Shown here: positions 1 through 8,040 of the stretch, one piece after another
How positions within the stretch are numbered: the stretch's first letter is position 1
Layout of the letters: every line of letters begins with the position of its first letter
Source of the DNA: Candidatus Saccharimonadota bacterium
GTDB taxonomy: Bacteria; Patescibacteriota; Saccharimonadia; Saccharimonadales; JAGQNJ01
Direction: 5' to 3'
Assembly (NCBI GenBank): GCA_020428115.1
Contig: JAGQNJ010000002.1
Coordinates: forward strand, 1 to 28,303
DNA: 28,303 bases
Made by a program: the position numbers and the translations under genes
Notes under the pieces: generated by a model
The model's database searches: none
What the model was told of the DNA's origin: nothing
Seen by the model: the letters and a program-made list of their open reading frames with translations, nothing else

Positions 1-1
1 C

Positions 2-2752
2 GAAACCTTCTTGCATGAAAAAGAAGCCATCGATCTACTACAGGTACTAGATGGTACAAAACAGGACACCCGGCTACTTGGGCTGCTTGACCATCCATCG
101 ATTAAAGCTGGCAAGCTCGCACGTCACGTGGTTATCGTTCTGCCAAAGCGTGCATCATGTGATGCCCTTGAGAAGCTTCTACGCGATCGTCCGGAACTAT
201 TCAAAAATCTTTCCGATTTTAAAGTACTTAATATCAGTGGACACAACGCCAGCACATCGCTCAAAAAACCCGAGCAAATCAAAGCTGCTATCACTACGGC
301 CGAAGCGAACGGCGAAAAGACGCTAACTCTGACGGTAAACAAAATGCTCACAGGTACTACAGTGCGTGAGTGGGACACCATGATCTACCTGAAGGCTACT
401 ATTAGTCCCCAGGAATACGATCAAGCAATCTTTCGACTCCAATCACCATGGGTAAAGAATTACGTCGGCGACTCAGGTGAAGTAATCAAATACGATATGA
501 AACCGCAAACTCTACTGGTTGATCTCGACCCAACAAGGTTATTCTTCCTGCAAGAGGCTAAGGCGCTCAGCTATGGTGCGAATGTTGAAAAAATCGGTAA
601 CGAGAATATAGAACAGTTCGTTGCACGCGATCTTAAAGTATCACCAGTGCTCGCGCTTAATGCCGAAAATAACAAACTCGTTGAAGTAGAGGCGTCAGTT
701 ATTATCGACGCAGTTCGAAAATACGCCAGTGAGCGGTCAATCGGTGAAGACGTCAATGAAATTGGCGTCGACATTAGTCTTCGAGATAATGAAAGTATCA
801 GCAGCTTGATTAGCACTTTGGCAGAAATTAATGGCAAAAACGGTCTTAATATTTCACCAATTGGCGACGATGAGGGTGGCAACGATATCGACACTGGTGA
901 TGATACGGGTGACAACGAAGGAGACAATTCATCATCTGGTAGCACTGACAGCTCGCCAACCGACAATGACGAAGCCAATGCAATAAAGACATTCGAGAAG
1001 CAGTTCCGCATGTACTACGTGCTCATTCTGCTCTTTGCATTCCTTTCAACCACTCAAGAAAAGTCGCTAGCTGACGTTATCGCTAACCTTGATGCCAATG
1101 AAGATAACCAACGTATCGCTCGCAGTCTAGGTCTTAAGAAAGAACACCTTAGCGCATTACGCGAAACAATCAACTGGTCAATTCTCAGCTCACTCGACTA
1201 CAAAATCCAAAACTCAGACTACCGCGCTAATGACGATACAATTACGCCAGTTGAGCATATCAATATTGCTATCAACAAGTTCGGCAAACTATCAGACTCT
1301 GAAGTATTCACCCCTGTCCATATTGTTGACAAGGTATACAACGCCTTTGACAGTGACTTCTGGCGTAACGTCTCCAACGCTAAAGTCCTAGATATAGCCA
1401 GTAAGTCAGGTAATTTTGCCAGCGGTTTCGTCAAACGAGCGCAGCAAGAAGGCGTGTCGCTCGAAAGCATTAAGAATAACTTCTACTCAATTTCGACTTC
1501 GCCAGCCGCTTACGAATTTACTCGCAAAATGTACGAGGCGCTAGGGCTGAATATCGACAATATTGCCCAACACTTTACTTCTTACGACATTCTAGAGTTA
1601 AAGCATGCAAGCACCATCGCAACACTACTAGCGACTAAAACACTCGGCGAAATAACAAAAGAAGACCTCAAGGCCACAGATGATAGAATAGAGAGTGATG
1701 AGAATGAGGGTAATCAAGTGAAGTTTAGTGCCGTGGTCGGGAATCCGCCATATCAGGAGGATACGGCTAATAGTCGTACGAATCCGATTTACCCACAGTT
1801 TATGGATAGCTCTTACTTGCTGTCGGATAAAGTATGTTTGATTACACCTGGCAGGTTTTTGTTTAATGCCGGTCAATCTTCCAAGCAGTGGAATGAAAAG
1901 GTACTCAATGATAAGCACTTGGAAGTAGTTTACTTCAAGCAAAAGTCAGCCGATATCTTTCCTAATACAGATATCAAGGGTGGTGTGGTCATCACACACC
2001 GTGATGCAGACAAGATTTTAGGTCCAATCGGTACATTTACCCCGTTTGACGAGCTCAACTCCGTACTTCACAAGGTCTCACTAACTAATCCCGAAAAACT
2101 AAGTAGTATAATTTTTGGGAATAGTAGCTACAGGTTTACTGAAAAGCTATACGAGGATAATCCGCAACTTCGTGGTCGAGTAAGCGCAAACGAGGAGCGA
2201 TCTATCGGGACGAAAGTGTTCAGTACTTTCCCGGAAGTATTCGTAAACAATCAACCTTCCACTGGTGACTATGTGTGTATCTACGGACGTGAGGACAATA
2301 GACGTATCTTCAAGTGGATCAAGCGAGAGTACATATCTGCTCACCCAAATCTAGATAAGTGGAAGGTATTTGTTCCAAAGTCTAACGGGAGTGGCGCAAT
2401 AGGTGAGATTCTCAGCACACCCCTTATAGGGGAACCCCTTATAGGGGAACCCCTTATAGGGGGTACTCAGACCTTTATATCATTCGGCGAGTTTGACACT
2501 GAGATTCAAGCAAAAAACTGCATGAAATATATTAAATCAAAATTTGCTCGTGCTATGCTCGGCACCCTAAAGATCACCCAACACGCCCCCAAAGGAACAT
2601 GGAAGAATGTTCCACTGCAAGATTTTACGCCGAATTCTGATATCGACTGGTCAAAGAGCATTCCGAATATCGACAAGCAACTTTATACAAAGTATGGCCT
2701 GAGCCAAGATGAAATTAACTTCATCGAGTCTCATGTTAGAGCAATGGAGTAA
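2..2752 (+). CDS. Helicase-methyltransferase restriction enzyme, 5' truncated by window edge
   Basis: The frame is open to the first base, so the start lies outside; about 916 codons are visible. The N-terminal part is the end of an SF2 helicase: a motif V-like stretch (TVNKMLTGTTVREW, about residue 108) and a motif VI-like stretch (QAIFRLQSP, about 137). An acidic Gly/Asp/Ser-rich linker follows (about 285-320). Then comes an N6-adenine methyltransferase module: FTPV (about 432), a motif I-like LDIASKSGNF (about 460, usually DPACGSGNF) and motif IV NPPY (about 578). The C-terminal third should be the target-recognition region and carries three PLIGE repeats. Single-chain helicase plus methylase is the layout of Type ISP and related Eco57I-like restriction enzymes; a nuclease domain would lie upstream, unseen. 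The next gene starts 4 bp downstream, so they probably form one operon. The family is fairly secure; the exact restriction type is not. Confidence 0.85.
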   Translation, partial: ETFLHEKEAIDLLQVLDGTKQDTRLLGLLDHPSIKAGKLARHVVIVLPKRASCDALEKLLRDRPELFKNLSDFKVLNISGHNASTSLKKPEQIKAAITTAEANGEKTLTLTVNKMLTGTTVREWDTMIYLKATISPQEYDQAIFRLQSPWVKNYVGDSGEVIKYDMKPQTLLVDLDPTRLFFLQEAKALSYGANVEKIGNENIEQFVARDLKVSPVLALNAENNKLVEVEASVIIDAVRKYASERSIGEDVNEIGVDISLRDNESISSLISTLAEINGKNGLNISPIGDDEGGNDIDTGDDTGDNEGDNSSSGSTDSSPTDNDEANAIKTFEKQFRMYYVLILLFAFLSTTQEKSLADVIANLDANEDNQRIARSLGLKKEHLSALRETINWSILSSLDYKIQNSDYRANDDTITPVEHINIAINKFGKLSDSEVFTPVHIVDKVYNAFDSDFWRNVSNAKVLDIASKSGNFASGFVKRAQQEGVSLESIKNNFYSISTSPAAYEFTRKMYEALGLNIDNIAQHFTSYDILELKHASTIATLLATKTLGEITKEDLKATDDRIESDENEGNQVKFSAVVGNPPYQEDTANSRTNPIYPQFMDSSYLLSDKVCLITPGRFLFNAGQSSKQWNEKVLNDKHLEVVYFKQKSADIFPNTDIKGGVVITHRDADKILGPIGTFTPFDELNSVLHKVSLTNPEKLSSIIFGNSSYRFTEKLYEDNPQLRGRVSANEERSIGTKVFSTFPEVFVNNQPSTGDYVCIYGREDNRRIFKWIKREYISAHPNLDKWKVFVPKSNGSGAIGEILSTPLIGEPLIGEPLIGGTQTFISFGEFDTEIQAKNCMKYIKSKFARAMLGTLKITQHAPKGTWKNVPLQDFTPNSDIDWSKSIPNIDKQLYTKYGLSQDEINFIESHVRAME
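2420..2463 (+). repeat. 15-bp tandem repeat, three copies, in frame
   Basis: The unit CCCCTTATAGGGGAA occurs at 2420-2434 and 2435-2449, with a third copy complete except for its last base from 2450. The unit is a multiple of three and encodes PLIGE PLIGE PLIGG inside the presumed target-recognition part of the restriction enzyme. Each unit is almost a palindrome (CCCC-TTATA-GGGG). The identity of the copies at DNA level points to recent slippage. Confidence 0.95.
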
Positions 2753-2755
2753 CCC

Positions 2756-3688
2756 ATGGCTCCTGCTCACGAAATTGATATCCAAGAAAACTCACTTCGC
2801 CATCGTGGTGATCTATTGGATATACTTCTCATCGACAGAACAACCGGTAAGAATATTATCTGGGCGACAGACTCATACGAAGCTATCGGCAAGGATTTTG
2901 CACCAAAAAAGCACATCAAAAAAGAATTGGTTACTGGCGAGCATGGTGAGCTCATCCAGCCGCGTGCCGCAAAACCGCTTTCCGAGCAAAAGCAACGTAC
3001 CCGCGATAAAGCTGAGGTATTCACGCCGGTTAAAGTTGTCGATAAAATGAATAAAATCGTTGACTGGTCTAGTGATACTAAGCTGGCAACAAGTGAAGGC
3101 TGGCGAACCTACGTATCAAAAACAATGCTTGAAATTAGTTGTGGCGAAGCACCGTTTATCGTAAGTCGCTATAACCCCACAGCACATACGGGCAAGCTCA
3201 TAAAGCTATCAAATCGTGTTGGCTTTCTTGACCGTAAGCTACGGGTTGTATCGAAATTTTGCGATACCCCTCGCGAGTGGATCAAATGGGCAAAACAGGC
3301 CTATAAGGCGAGCTATGGATACGAATGGCAGGGCGACAATCTCCTTATCGCTAGAGAAAACTTGCTATATACACTAATCGATTACTACGAGGATAAGTTT
3401 AAACGCAAGCCGTCACTGGATATTCTGCGTTCATTTGCTGAAATTATCAGCTGGAACATATTCCAGATGGATGGGCTAAAGTATGTGATTCCGAAGAGCT
3501 GTGAAGGTAAAGCTACGCAAAAAATTACACAAATTTCCATATTGCCAGTTGAAGAAGAAAAGCAAGAACAATTATCTATCTGCGAGGGGTGTACGACGGG
3601 CAATGCCAGTAAGCACGCCGGCAAGTATGTAAGGATTATGGACTGGGCGCTGGATGAAACGAATAGATTCGTTGACATCTTGAGTTAA
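2756..3688 (+). CDS. Methylase-like partner of the restriction enzyme (restriction subunit M-like)
   Basis: A 310-residue protein starting 4 bp after the helicase-methylase, with GGAG before its ATG, so probably co-transcribed. It contains EVFTPVKVVDKM (about residue 88), nearly matching EVFTPVHIVDKV in the upstream protein, and then LEISCGEAPF (about 127) where motif I of an adenine methylase would be. No NPPY/DPPY motif IV is visible; the stretch ISWNIFQMDGLK lies further on. Similar proteins are commonly annotated as 'restriction endonuclease subunit M'. What I see fits a methylase-fold protein that may bind AdoMet or DNA but lacks the usual catalytic motif. It may be a regulatory or specificity partner; that role is inference. 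Confidence 0.65.
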   Translation: MAPAHEIDIQENSLRHRGDLLDILLIDRTTGKNIIWATDSYEAIGKDFAPKKHIKKELVTGEHGELIQPRAAKPLSEQKQRTRDKAEVFTPVKVVDKMNKIVDWSSDTKLATSEGWRTYVSKTMLEISCGEAPFIVSRYNPTAHTGKLIKLSNRVGFLDRKLRVVSKFCDTPREWIKWAKQAYKASYGYEWQGDNLLIARENLLYTLIDYYEDKFKRKPSLDILRSFAEIISWNIFQMDGLKYVIPKSCEGKATQKITQISILPVEEEKQEQLSICEGCTTGNASKHAGKYVRIMDWALDETNRFVDILS

Positions 3689-3749
3689 TAAAGACTACCT
3701 AGCTTAATTCTTAGTGTGAACACAAGTGGATGTAAGGACGAATAAGGCG

Positions 3750-3755
3750 TATAAT
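3750..3755 (+). promoter_or_regulatory. -10 box for the membrane protein / KAP operon
   Basis: A perfect TATAAT lies 36 nt before the ATG at 3792. No clear -35 was found. A transcript starting near 3762 would exclude the upstream GTG at 3726 as a start codon. Confidence 0.5.
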
Positions 3756-3791
3756 TTAGTCGTAGATTCGGTGGGCAGAAAGGTATTTTGT

Positions 3792-4133
3792 ATGTTCACC
3801 AAAAAACCAAAATGGAATAGCCAACAAATTGCTTGGTACACAATAGGCTTGCTGAGTGTAATCTTCTCTTTATTAATATACTGGGATTGGATCAAAGCTC
3901 TTTTTATCAAGCCAGAGTTGTTCTGCAATCTTAACAGTTATGAAAACTTCTTACGGTCTCTTGCTGAGCCTAAGATATGGTTTGCAACATTCACACTCAT
4001 CATTCTGTTAATTGCTGCGAGACATCTTGCGAAGACGTTGGCTTCTAAATTTCCTCTGGTAGAACAATTAAAATGGCTAGTCCTAGCTGTTGCATTAATG
4101 CTGACCACACTTTTACTGGCAACTAGGTGCTAA
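3792..4133 (+). CDS. Small three-helix membrane protein, KAP NTPase neighbour
   Basis: A 113-residue protein. I chose ATG 3792 over GTG 3726 because AGAAAGG sits 8 nt upstream and a TATAAT lies between the two candidate starts. Three hydrophobic segments are visible, at about residues 14-33, 62-80 and 92-109, with basic residues between them. No enzymatic motif or known family is recognised. It ends 4 bp before the KAP NTPase, so the two are probably translated from one message. KAP NTPases often carry membrane helices inserted in the ATPase domain. Here the ATPase has none, so this protein may supply the membrane part; that is inference. Confidence 0.75.
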   Translation: MFTKKPKWNSQQIAWYTIGLLSVIFSLLIYWDWIKALFIKPELFCNLNSYENFLRSLAEPKIWFATFTLIILLIAARHLAKTLASKFPLVEQLKWLVLAVALMLTTLLLATRC

Positions 4134-4137
4134 CAAC

Positions 4138-5622
4138 ATGTCGAGTCGACAACCAATATTCCAATTTGACCCCGATCACCACGAACTAACAAAGAGTAAA
4201 GGATTCAAAAATCTTCACGGCTTGGCTTATGAGGCAAATTTTATCCCGGTTTGTTCTGCACTTTTTGATCTGATGGCTGGAGATCAAAAATCAAAGTTTG
4301 CGGATAGAGGTTACGTACTTATGATAAATGGGCCATGGGGAGCTGGAAAAACTACGGTTACGTGGGCACTAATAAATGAACTGCAAGCAACGCTGACTGC
4401 TAATGATCGTAAAACTGAAGTTATAACTATAGACAAGTCTGTATTGCCTTTTGGCAACGCAAGCGAATCAATAACAGCGTTCTTAAACTACTTTGCTGAA
4501 GATTTATGGAAGCAAGGAGCTGTTGATGTCAGAAATGACATCAAACAATTTATACTGGAAGTCACACCAGAGTATGAATCAAAATACAGCGTATCGGCTA
4601 ATTTTGGCCCACTCAGCTTCACTAAGCCGTTTACGGCAAGACCAATTGATATCGCACACGACGTCATTAAGCAAAAGTTCAAAACTAAGCTGGCAGACAA
4701 AGATAAAGTGGTGGTGGTTGTTCTTGATGACCTAGATCGTTTGCGCCCAGACGAGATAGTAGACGTGATGAGAATGGTAGAAAAACTCAGAATACTACCA
4801 AGAGTTCTGGTCATTTTGCCAGCCTATAAAGAAATAATCACAAATGCTTTTAGTGAATCCTTGAAAGTTCCTGGCGATGGTGCGGCGACTTTCCTCAGAA
4901 AGCTTACCGATTTAGACATAGTAATAAATAACGACATAAATGACCTAAATACTGTATTTATTAACGAGTTTGCTAAGAATAAGACTATTGAGAAGTATGG
5001 TCTATCGGTTGCGGAACTGTCTTGGTATTCTTTGCTCCACAATATTATAGTTACCGAGGCATTTGAACGGGTCAAAGATAATATGGACGGAAACAGCGTA
5101 GAACCCGTTTTTAATGGTGTCCTTTCGACGTATCTTCATAGATTCAGGAATCTGCTTAACTCTCACCGAAATATACGCAACTCAAATGACCCTGTTTTTC
5201 CGACACACGCAGAGACGGATCAAGGTAACGTGTTCGTTCCACTTGGCCACCACTATGGACAGCTTCGCGATATGGGAAATGTGAAGCAGGCAATGAATCA
5301 GCTTTTAGAATCAAAAAATGTAGATAACGTAATGAAACTCGTTACAAAAGATCCTGATGTAATAAGCGAAGTTAAGGCAAATAACTACATAACATTTGAC
5401 GAGGGTAAAGAAGCTGCTTCGTCAGCACCAGTTCTAATTGAAGTCTTAATCCCATACCTTAAAGATTCCGACAAGGAACCACTGCTCACAGATAACTATA
5501 AGCTCAGAGAGATAAAGAGAATGGCTCAAATGATTCAAGGAGATCCAAGGTTTAATATCAATAGTGAAGACCTTGGCCTTCTGTACACTATCACTAAAGA
5601 TAGCTACGAAAAGTTTAGGTAG
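4138..5622 (+). CDS. KAP-family P-loop NTPase
   Basis: A 494-residue P-loop ATPase. Walker A is GPWGAGKTT (residues 65-73). Walker B with the following signature is VVVVLDDLDRLRPDE (about 191-205), which is characteristic of the KAP family (named for Kidins220/ARMS and PifA). KAP proteins are typically membrane-linked, and some bacterial members such as PifA act in phage exclusion. No transmembrane helix is evident here, unlike many relatives; the preceding gene encodes three. The position directly after a restriction-modification pair suggests a defence role, which is inference. The C-terminal 250 residues are helical-looking with no motif I recognise. Confidence 0.85.
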   Translation: MSSRQPIFQFDPDHHELTKSKGFKNLHGLAYEANFIPVCSALFDLMAGDQKSKFADRGYVLMINGPWGAGKTTVTWALINELQATLTANDRKTEVITIDKSVLPFGNASESITAFLNYFAEDLWKQGAVDVRNDIKQFILEVTPEYESKYSVSANFGPLSFTKPFTARPIDIAHDVIKQKFKTKLADKDKVVVVVLDDLDRLRPDEIVDVMRMVEKLRILPRVLVILPAYKEIITNAFSESLKVPGDGAATFLRKLTDLDIVINNDINDLNTVFINEFAKNKTIEKYGLSVAELSWYSLLHNIIVTEAFERVKDNMDGNSVEPVFNGVLSTYLHRFRNLLNSHRNIRNSNDPVFPTHAETDQGNVFVPLGHHYGQLRDMGNVKQAMNQLLESKNVDNVMKLVTKDPDVISEVKANNYITFDEGKEAASSAPVLIEVLIPYLKDSDKEPLLTDNYKLREIKRMAQMIQGDPRFNINSEDLGLLYTITKDSYEKFR

Positions 5623-5688
5623 GTAGGTGGAGATTTATAAAGTCCTTCTTGGGCTTTAAGCCTGTCTCAAATCAGATATTGCAAGCCA

Positions 5689-5882
5689 TTGTTCCAAAGA
5701 CTAGAATGAGCATATAGTTCTTTAAAATGTCGGCAGGACAACCTTGGGAGGCTTAGGTTCGCCTGGTTAGTGAGCTACCTTACCTTCTCCTCCTCAGATC
5801 ATGCTTTGTGGTCTGTGGCGGGGAGAGGTTTTAAAAGGTCGAACTCTCCAAGCAACTAATTATCACACGAGGAGGTGGAGTA
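5689..5882 (+). promoter_or_regulatory. Candidate structured leader or small RNA upstream of the DUF1508 gene
   Basis: The 260-bp gap 5623-5882 has no gene but is structured. A possible promoter is TTGTTC (5689-5694), 18 bp, TATAGT (5713-5718). A long hairpin occupies 5783-5828 with CAGATCA (5795-5801) pairing TGGTCTG (5809-5815) and a mostly paired lower stem, followed by TTTT (5829-5832). Its 5' arm holds CTCCTCCTC (5787-5795), and CCTCCTC within that can also pair with GAGGAGG (5869-5875), the Shine-Dalgarno of the next gene. It could be a terminator, an attenuating leader or a separate RNA of about 105 nt. I match it to no known RNA family. A weak hairpin at 5639-5657 follows the KAP gene. 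Confidence 0.45.
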
Positions 5883-6056
5883 ATGAGATATTCTTATTTC
5901 AAAATATTCCAAGATCGTGCTGGTGAGTGGCGTTGGACGCTCTATGGTGCAAACCAAGAGGCAGTCGCAACGAGCGAAGGCTATACCACAAAATACAGCG
6001 CTGAACGATCAGCCGCTCGCGTTAAGGAGATTGCTGCACACGCAGTAATTCTTTAA
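5883..6056 (+). CDS. Single-repeat DUF1508 (YegP-like) protein
   Basis: A 57-residue ORF. The sequence begins YFKIFQDRAGEWRWTLYGAN and continues with SEGYTTKYSAERSA, the recognisable DUF1508 signature (aromatic start, GEWRW, AxSEGY). Typical YegP proteins carry two copies in about 110 residues; this has one. Its ribosome binding site is very strong: AGGAGGTGG at 5870-5878 ends 4 nt before ATG 5883. The family's function is not established. The gene sits within the accessory island and is preceded by a structured leader that could mask that site. A short AAAACGT / ACGTTTT inverted repeat (6055-6061, 6077-6083) lies at the convergent junction with the next gene. Confidence 0.85.
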   Translation: MRYSYFKIFQDRAGEWRWTLYGANQEAVATSEGYTTKYSAERSAARVKEIAAHAVIL

Positions 6057-6081
6057 AACGTGAGTAAAACCTGTCGACGTT

Positions 6082-6915
6082 TTAGAGAATTATCTCTCTT
6101 CCGTCTTTACCCTTGATAGTCGATACCTTCTTAGTCTTCTCCTCTGTTTCACGAGCCTTTTGTTTATCAATTAGATTCTTACTCTTCATAACCAGCTTCT
6201 TTATATCTTCTTTGGATTCGTATGCACGAAGGTCGCCGCTTAAGTAGCCGAGACGATATGAAATACCACCACTAGTTAAACGCCAGTTTGTCTCTTCGAG
6301 GGCTTCGTTCACTGTCTTCTTGAGGATCTTTCGACTATCATAGTCGCCCCGCTCGGTCTTACTATCTAGGCAACTAAACCCGACTGTAACTTCACGACCT
6401 ATGTTTGGTTGATCAAGACGGAACTCAGTATAACCAGCTTTTTCGAGCACAGGAGAAAGGACTGTAGACAGCTCCGGGATCTTTAGCTTATTCAGGTTAT
6501 CAATAGCGTCGTAGATGTGTTTGTTTTCTCGTTCTTCTTTCATCTCTTGACACAGTCTTAGTAAGCCTTCAAAGCGCTGCTTGGCAGCTATATGTTCATC
6601 ACGGCTTTTCTTGTCACGCAAGCAAAAGATTACTAAGTCTTGCTCAAACTCTGTATCGGGCTTTTCATTCTTCTTTGCCGAAAAATCAAGCTTATCGTGA
6701 TAGCTATGACTACAAGATGGACAAGTGTACGTTGTCTTGATTGAGTGCTTGAGCCTGGTCGACTTTTCCTTCATGATGGCCTGACATTTCGGGCATCTTG
6801 CGTGAATACGCTCCCGCTCAGAAGCATCCTCCCAGTAAGCGCTATTCTTATCACAATGAGGACAGCGCAACATAAAAAGTACTTCGTCATCTTTATCGTT
6901 ATCACGACGGTTCAT
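6082..6915 (-). CDS. Zinc-ribbon protein of unknown function
   Basis: A 277-residue protein. The N-terminus has a zinc ribbon of the CxxC-x19-CxxC type (C18, C21, C41, C44), then a second site CPSCSHSYH (C65, C68, H70, H73), so two metal sites are likely. The middle is charged and helical, followed by a less charged segment (about 150-235) and a lysine-rich C-terminus. I do not recognise the family. Double zinc ribbons occur in nucleic-acid-binding proteins. No Shine-Dalgarno or clear -10 was found before ATG 6915. It is the last gene of the island and faces away from the housekeeping genes to its right. Confidence 0.7.
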   Translation of the reverse strand: MNRRDNDKDDEVLFMLRCPHCDKNSAYWEDASERERIHARCPKCQAIMKEKSTRLKHSIKTTYTCPSCSHSYHDKLDFSAKKNEKPDTEFEQDLVIFCLRDKKSRDEHIAAKQRFEGLLRLCQEMKEERENKHIYDAIDNLNKLKIPELSTVLSPVLEKAGYTEFRLDQPNIGREVTVGFSCLDSKTERGDYDSRKILKKTVNEALEETNWRLTSGGISYRLGYLSGDLRAYESKEDIKKLVMKSKNLIDKQKARETEEKTKKVSTIKGKDGREIIL

Positions 6916-6921
6916 GAGTGA

Positions 6922-7122
6922 CTTGGCAGTGGACGCGAGGTGGTAGCACCTGTAATTGCAGCCATGGCTCAGGACGCATTTGATCGAGCATTGGCTGAGG
7001 CTAGTGGCAACATCAGCGAAAGTGGGCTGCTTGCTCCTGTTGAAACACTGGAAACTGATGCAGTACCTGACAACGTGATACCGCTATTTATAGAAACCGC
7101 AGAAACAAACGACCCAGCGTAA
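6922..7122 (+). pseudogene. Short open frame, possible 3' remnant of a disrupted gene
   Basis: A frame open from just after a TGA at 6919-6921 to the stop at 7120-7122. The first start-like codon is GTG at 6940, which would give a 60-residue Ala/Glu-rich protein. There is no ribosome binding site or promoter. The composition resembles the genes to the right more than the A/T-richer island to the left. It could be the tail of a gene cut when the island inserted, a tiny real gene, or chance. I recognise no family. Confidence 0.3.
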
Positions 7123-7132
7123 TTTGGTGCTG

Positions 7133-7161
7133 GTGACAGGGCGGGCGAGAGCATATACAAT
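7133..7161 (+). promoter_or_regulatory. Promoter of the SemiSWEET gene
   Basis: GTGACA (7133-7138), 17 bp, TACAAT (7156-7161), then 6 nt to ATG 7168. The predicted transcript starts at or next to the start codon, so it should be leaderless. Confidence 0.65.
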
Positions 7162-7167
7162 AAGCAC

Positions 7168-7497
7168 ATGCATTATCTCGGCATGCGCCACAAATACGAA
7201 CGTAGCACTGGACGCAAAAAAGACGTCAAACGAACCCCGTATATAGTGTTTTTGGATAAGCTGACCTTTGTGGTTGGTACGATTGGCCCGTTTACCGTAC
7301 TGCCACAAATCTATACTATTTATTCGACCAAATCTGCCGCGGGCGTATCAGCGGCCACCTGGGCATTGATATTTGTCGTGACATTCCCATGGATACTGTA
7401 CGGACTAGCCCACAAAGACAAGAACATCATCGTGAGCTTTATACTGTGGGAAATCATGAACGCAACTGTGGTAGTAGGGGCGCTACTCTATCGATAA
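7168..7497 (+). CDS. SemiSWEET-type PQ-loop sugar transporter
   Basis: A 109-residue protein with three predicted helices and the PQ-loop signature PFTVLPQIYTIYSTKSAAGVS in helix 1 (around residues 41-61). SemiSWEETs are about 90-100 residues with one three-helix bundle, and two copies pair to make a passage for small sugars. The basic N-terminal extension of about 25 residues is longer than usual; ATG 7183 would shorten it. I keep 7168 because the promoter places the transcript start there. The substrate cannot be read from sequence, but sugar uptake or release would suit an organism with reduced biosynthesis. Confidence 0.88.
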   Translation: MHYLGMRHKYERSTGRKKDVKRTPYIVFLDKLTFVVGTIGPFTVLPQIYTIYSTKSAAGVSAATWALIFVVTFPWILYGLAHKDKNIIVSFILWEIMNATVVVGALLYR

Positions 7498-7517
7498 ACC
7501 ATGCGAGATAGGTCACT

Positions 7518-8027
7518 ATGAGTCAGCGTACCATCACCGTATCAGACACAATGCAACAGGGGTATCGCTACAGTTGTACTGCAGCGGTAGGGCAGGGTTT
7601 TGCGCCCGAGTTTAAGCCAGAACTAACACCTCAGCAAATGCTGGAGCTCGGTGTGTTTGGAGGCTGGTATCTGAATGATTGCCAAAACGAATTCCCCAAA
7701 AGCTGGTTTGTTCATGCTCGATTGAGTGATCATGGCCCCGACCCAAGCTACAACTACTTTGGCGTGGCAGCAAGTCAGCCACTACAGGTGTGGATTGAGA
7801 AGGGCTGGATCTATCCAGATGACCCGCGCGGGTGGTTTCAGTGGTATTGCCGCTACTACATGGGGCGGCGAATACCCGAGGAAGATCAGCGCCAGATCAA
7901 ACGCTGGAAGGCGATACGTCGCCATGTTGGCCAATTGCAAAAGGCCTGTCGGCCTGGCGACCTAGACTGCAGACGCAAGCAGCGCCAAGCACTTCTGCAT
8001 TGGGCCTATGACAGCCGCAAACTCTAG
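7518..8027 (+). CDS. Conserved-looking Trp/Tyr-rich protein of unknown function
   Basis: A 169-residue soluble protein rich in Trp, Tyr and Arg, with segments such as GVFGGWYLNDC, WIYPDDPRGWFQWYCRYYMG and a basic C-terminal third (RQIKRWKAIRRH). It has no signal peptide or membrane helix. The dense aromatic motifs suggest a compact, conserved fold, but I cannot name a family or activity. It begins 20 bp after the SemiSWEET stop with only a weak AGGT ahead of the ATG, so it may be read from the same message. It converges on the next gene with a 13-bp gap and no visible terminator. Confidence 0.7.
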   Translation: MSQRTITVSDTMQQGYRYSCTAAVGQGFAPEFKPELTPQQMLELGVFGGWYLNDCQNEFPKSWFVHARLSDHGPDPSYNYFGVAASQPLQVWIEKGWIYPDDPRGWFQWYCRYYMGRRIPEEDQRQIKRWKAIRRHVGQLQKACRPGDLDCRRKQRQALLHWAYDSRKL

Positions 8028-8040
8028 CGCATGAGTGTGC

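Noticed and set aside
571..1011. 146-codon minus-strand frame opposite the restriction enzyme linker
   Set aside because: It is a Ser/Leu-rich shadow created by the repetitive acidic linker codons on the coding strand, with no ribosome site or promoter.
2420..2463. CRISPR-like array because of near-palindromic repeated units
   Set aside because: The units are contiguous with no spacers, only 15 bp, and encode in-frame PLIGE repeats inside a long gene.
3726..3791. Upstream GTG start for the three-helix protein
   Set aside because: A TATAAT at 3750-3755 lies inside this extension, and ATG 3792 has a well-placed AGAAAGG.
5658..5882. SRP RNA, tmRNA or RNase P RNA in the gap before the DUF1508 gene
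   Set aside because: I could not find the conserved core of any of these; only generic hairpins are visible.
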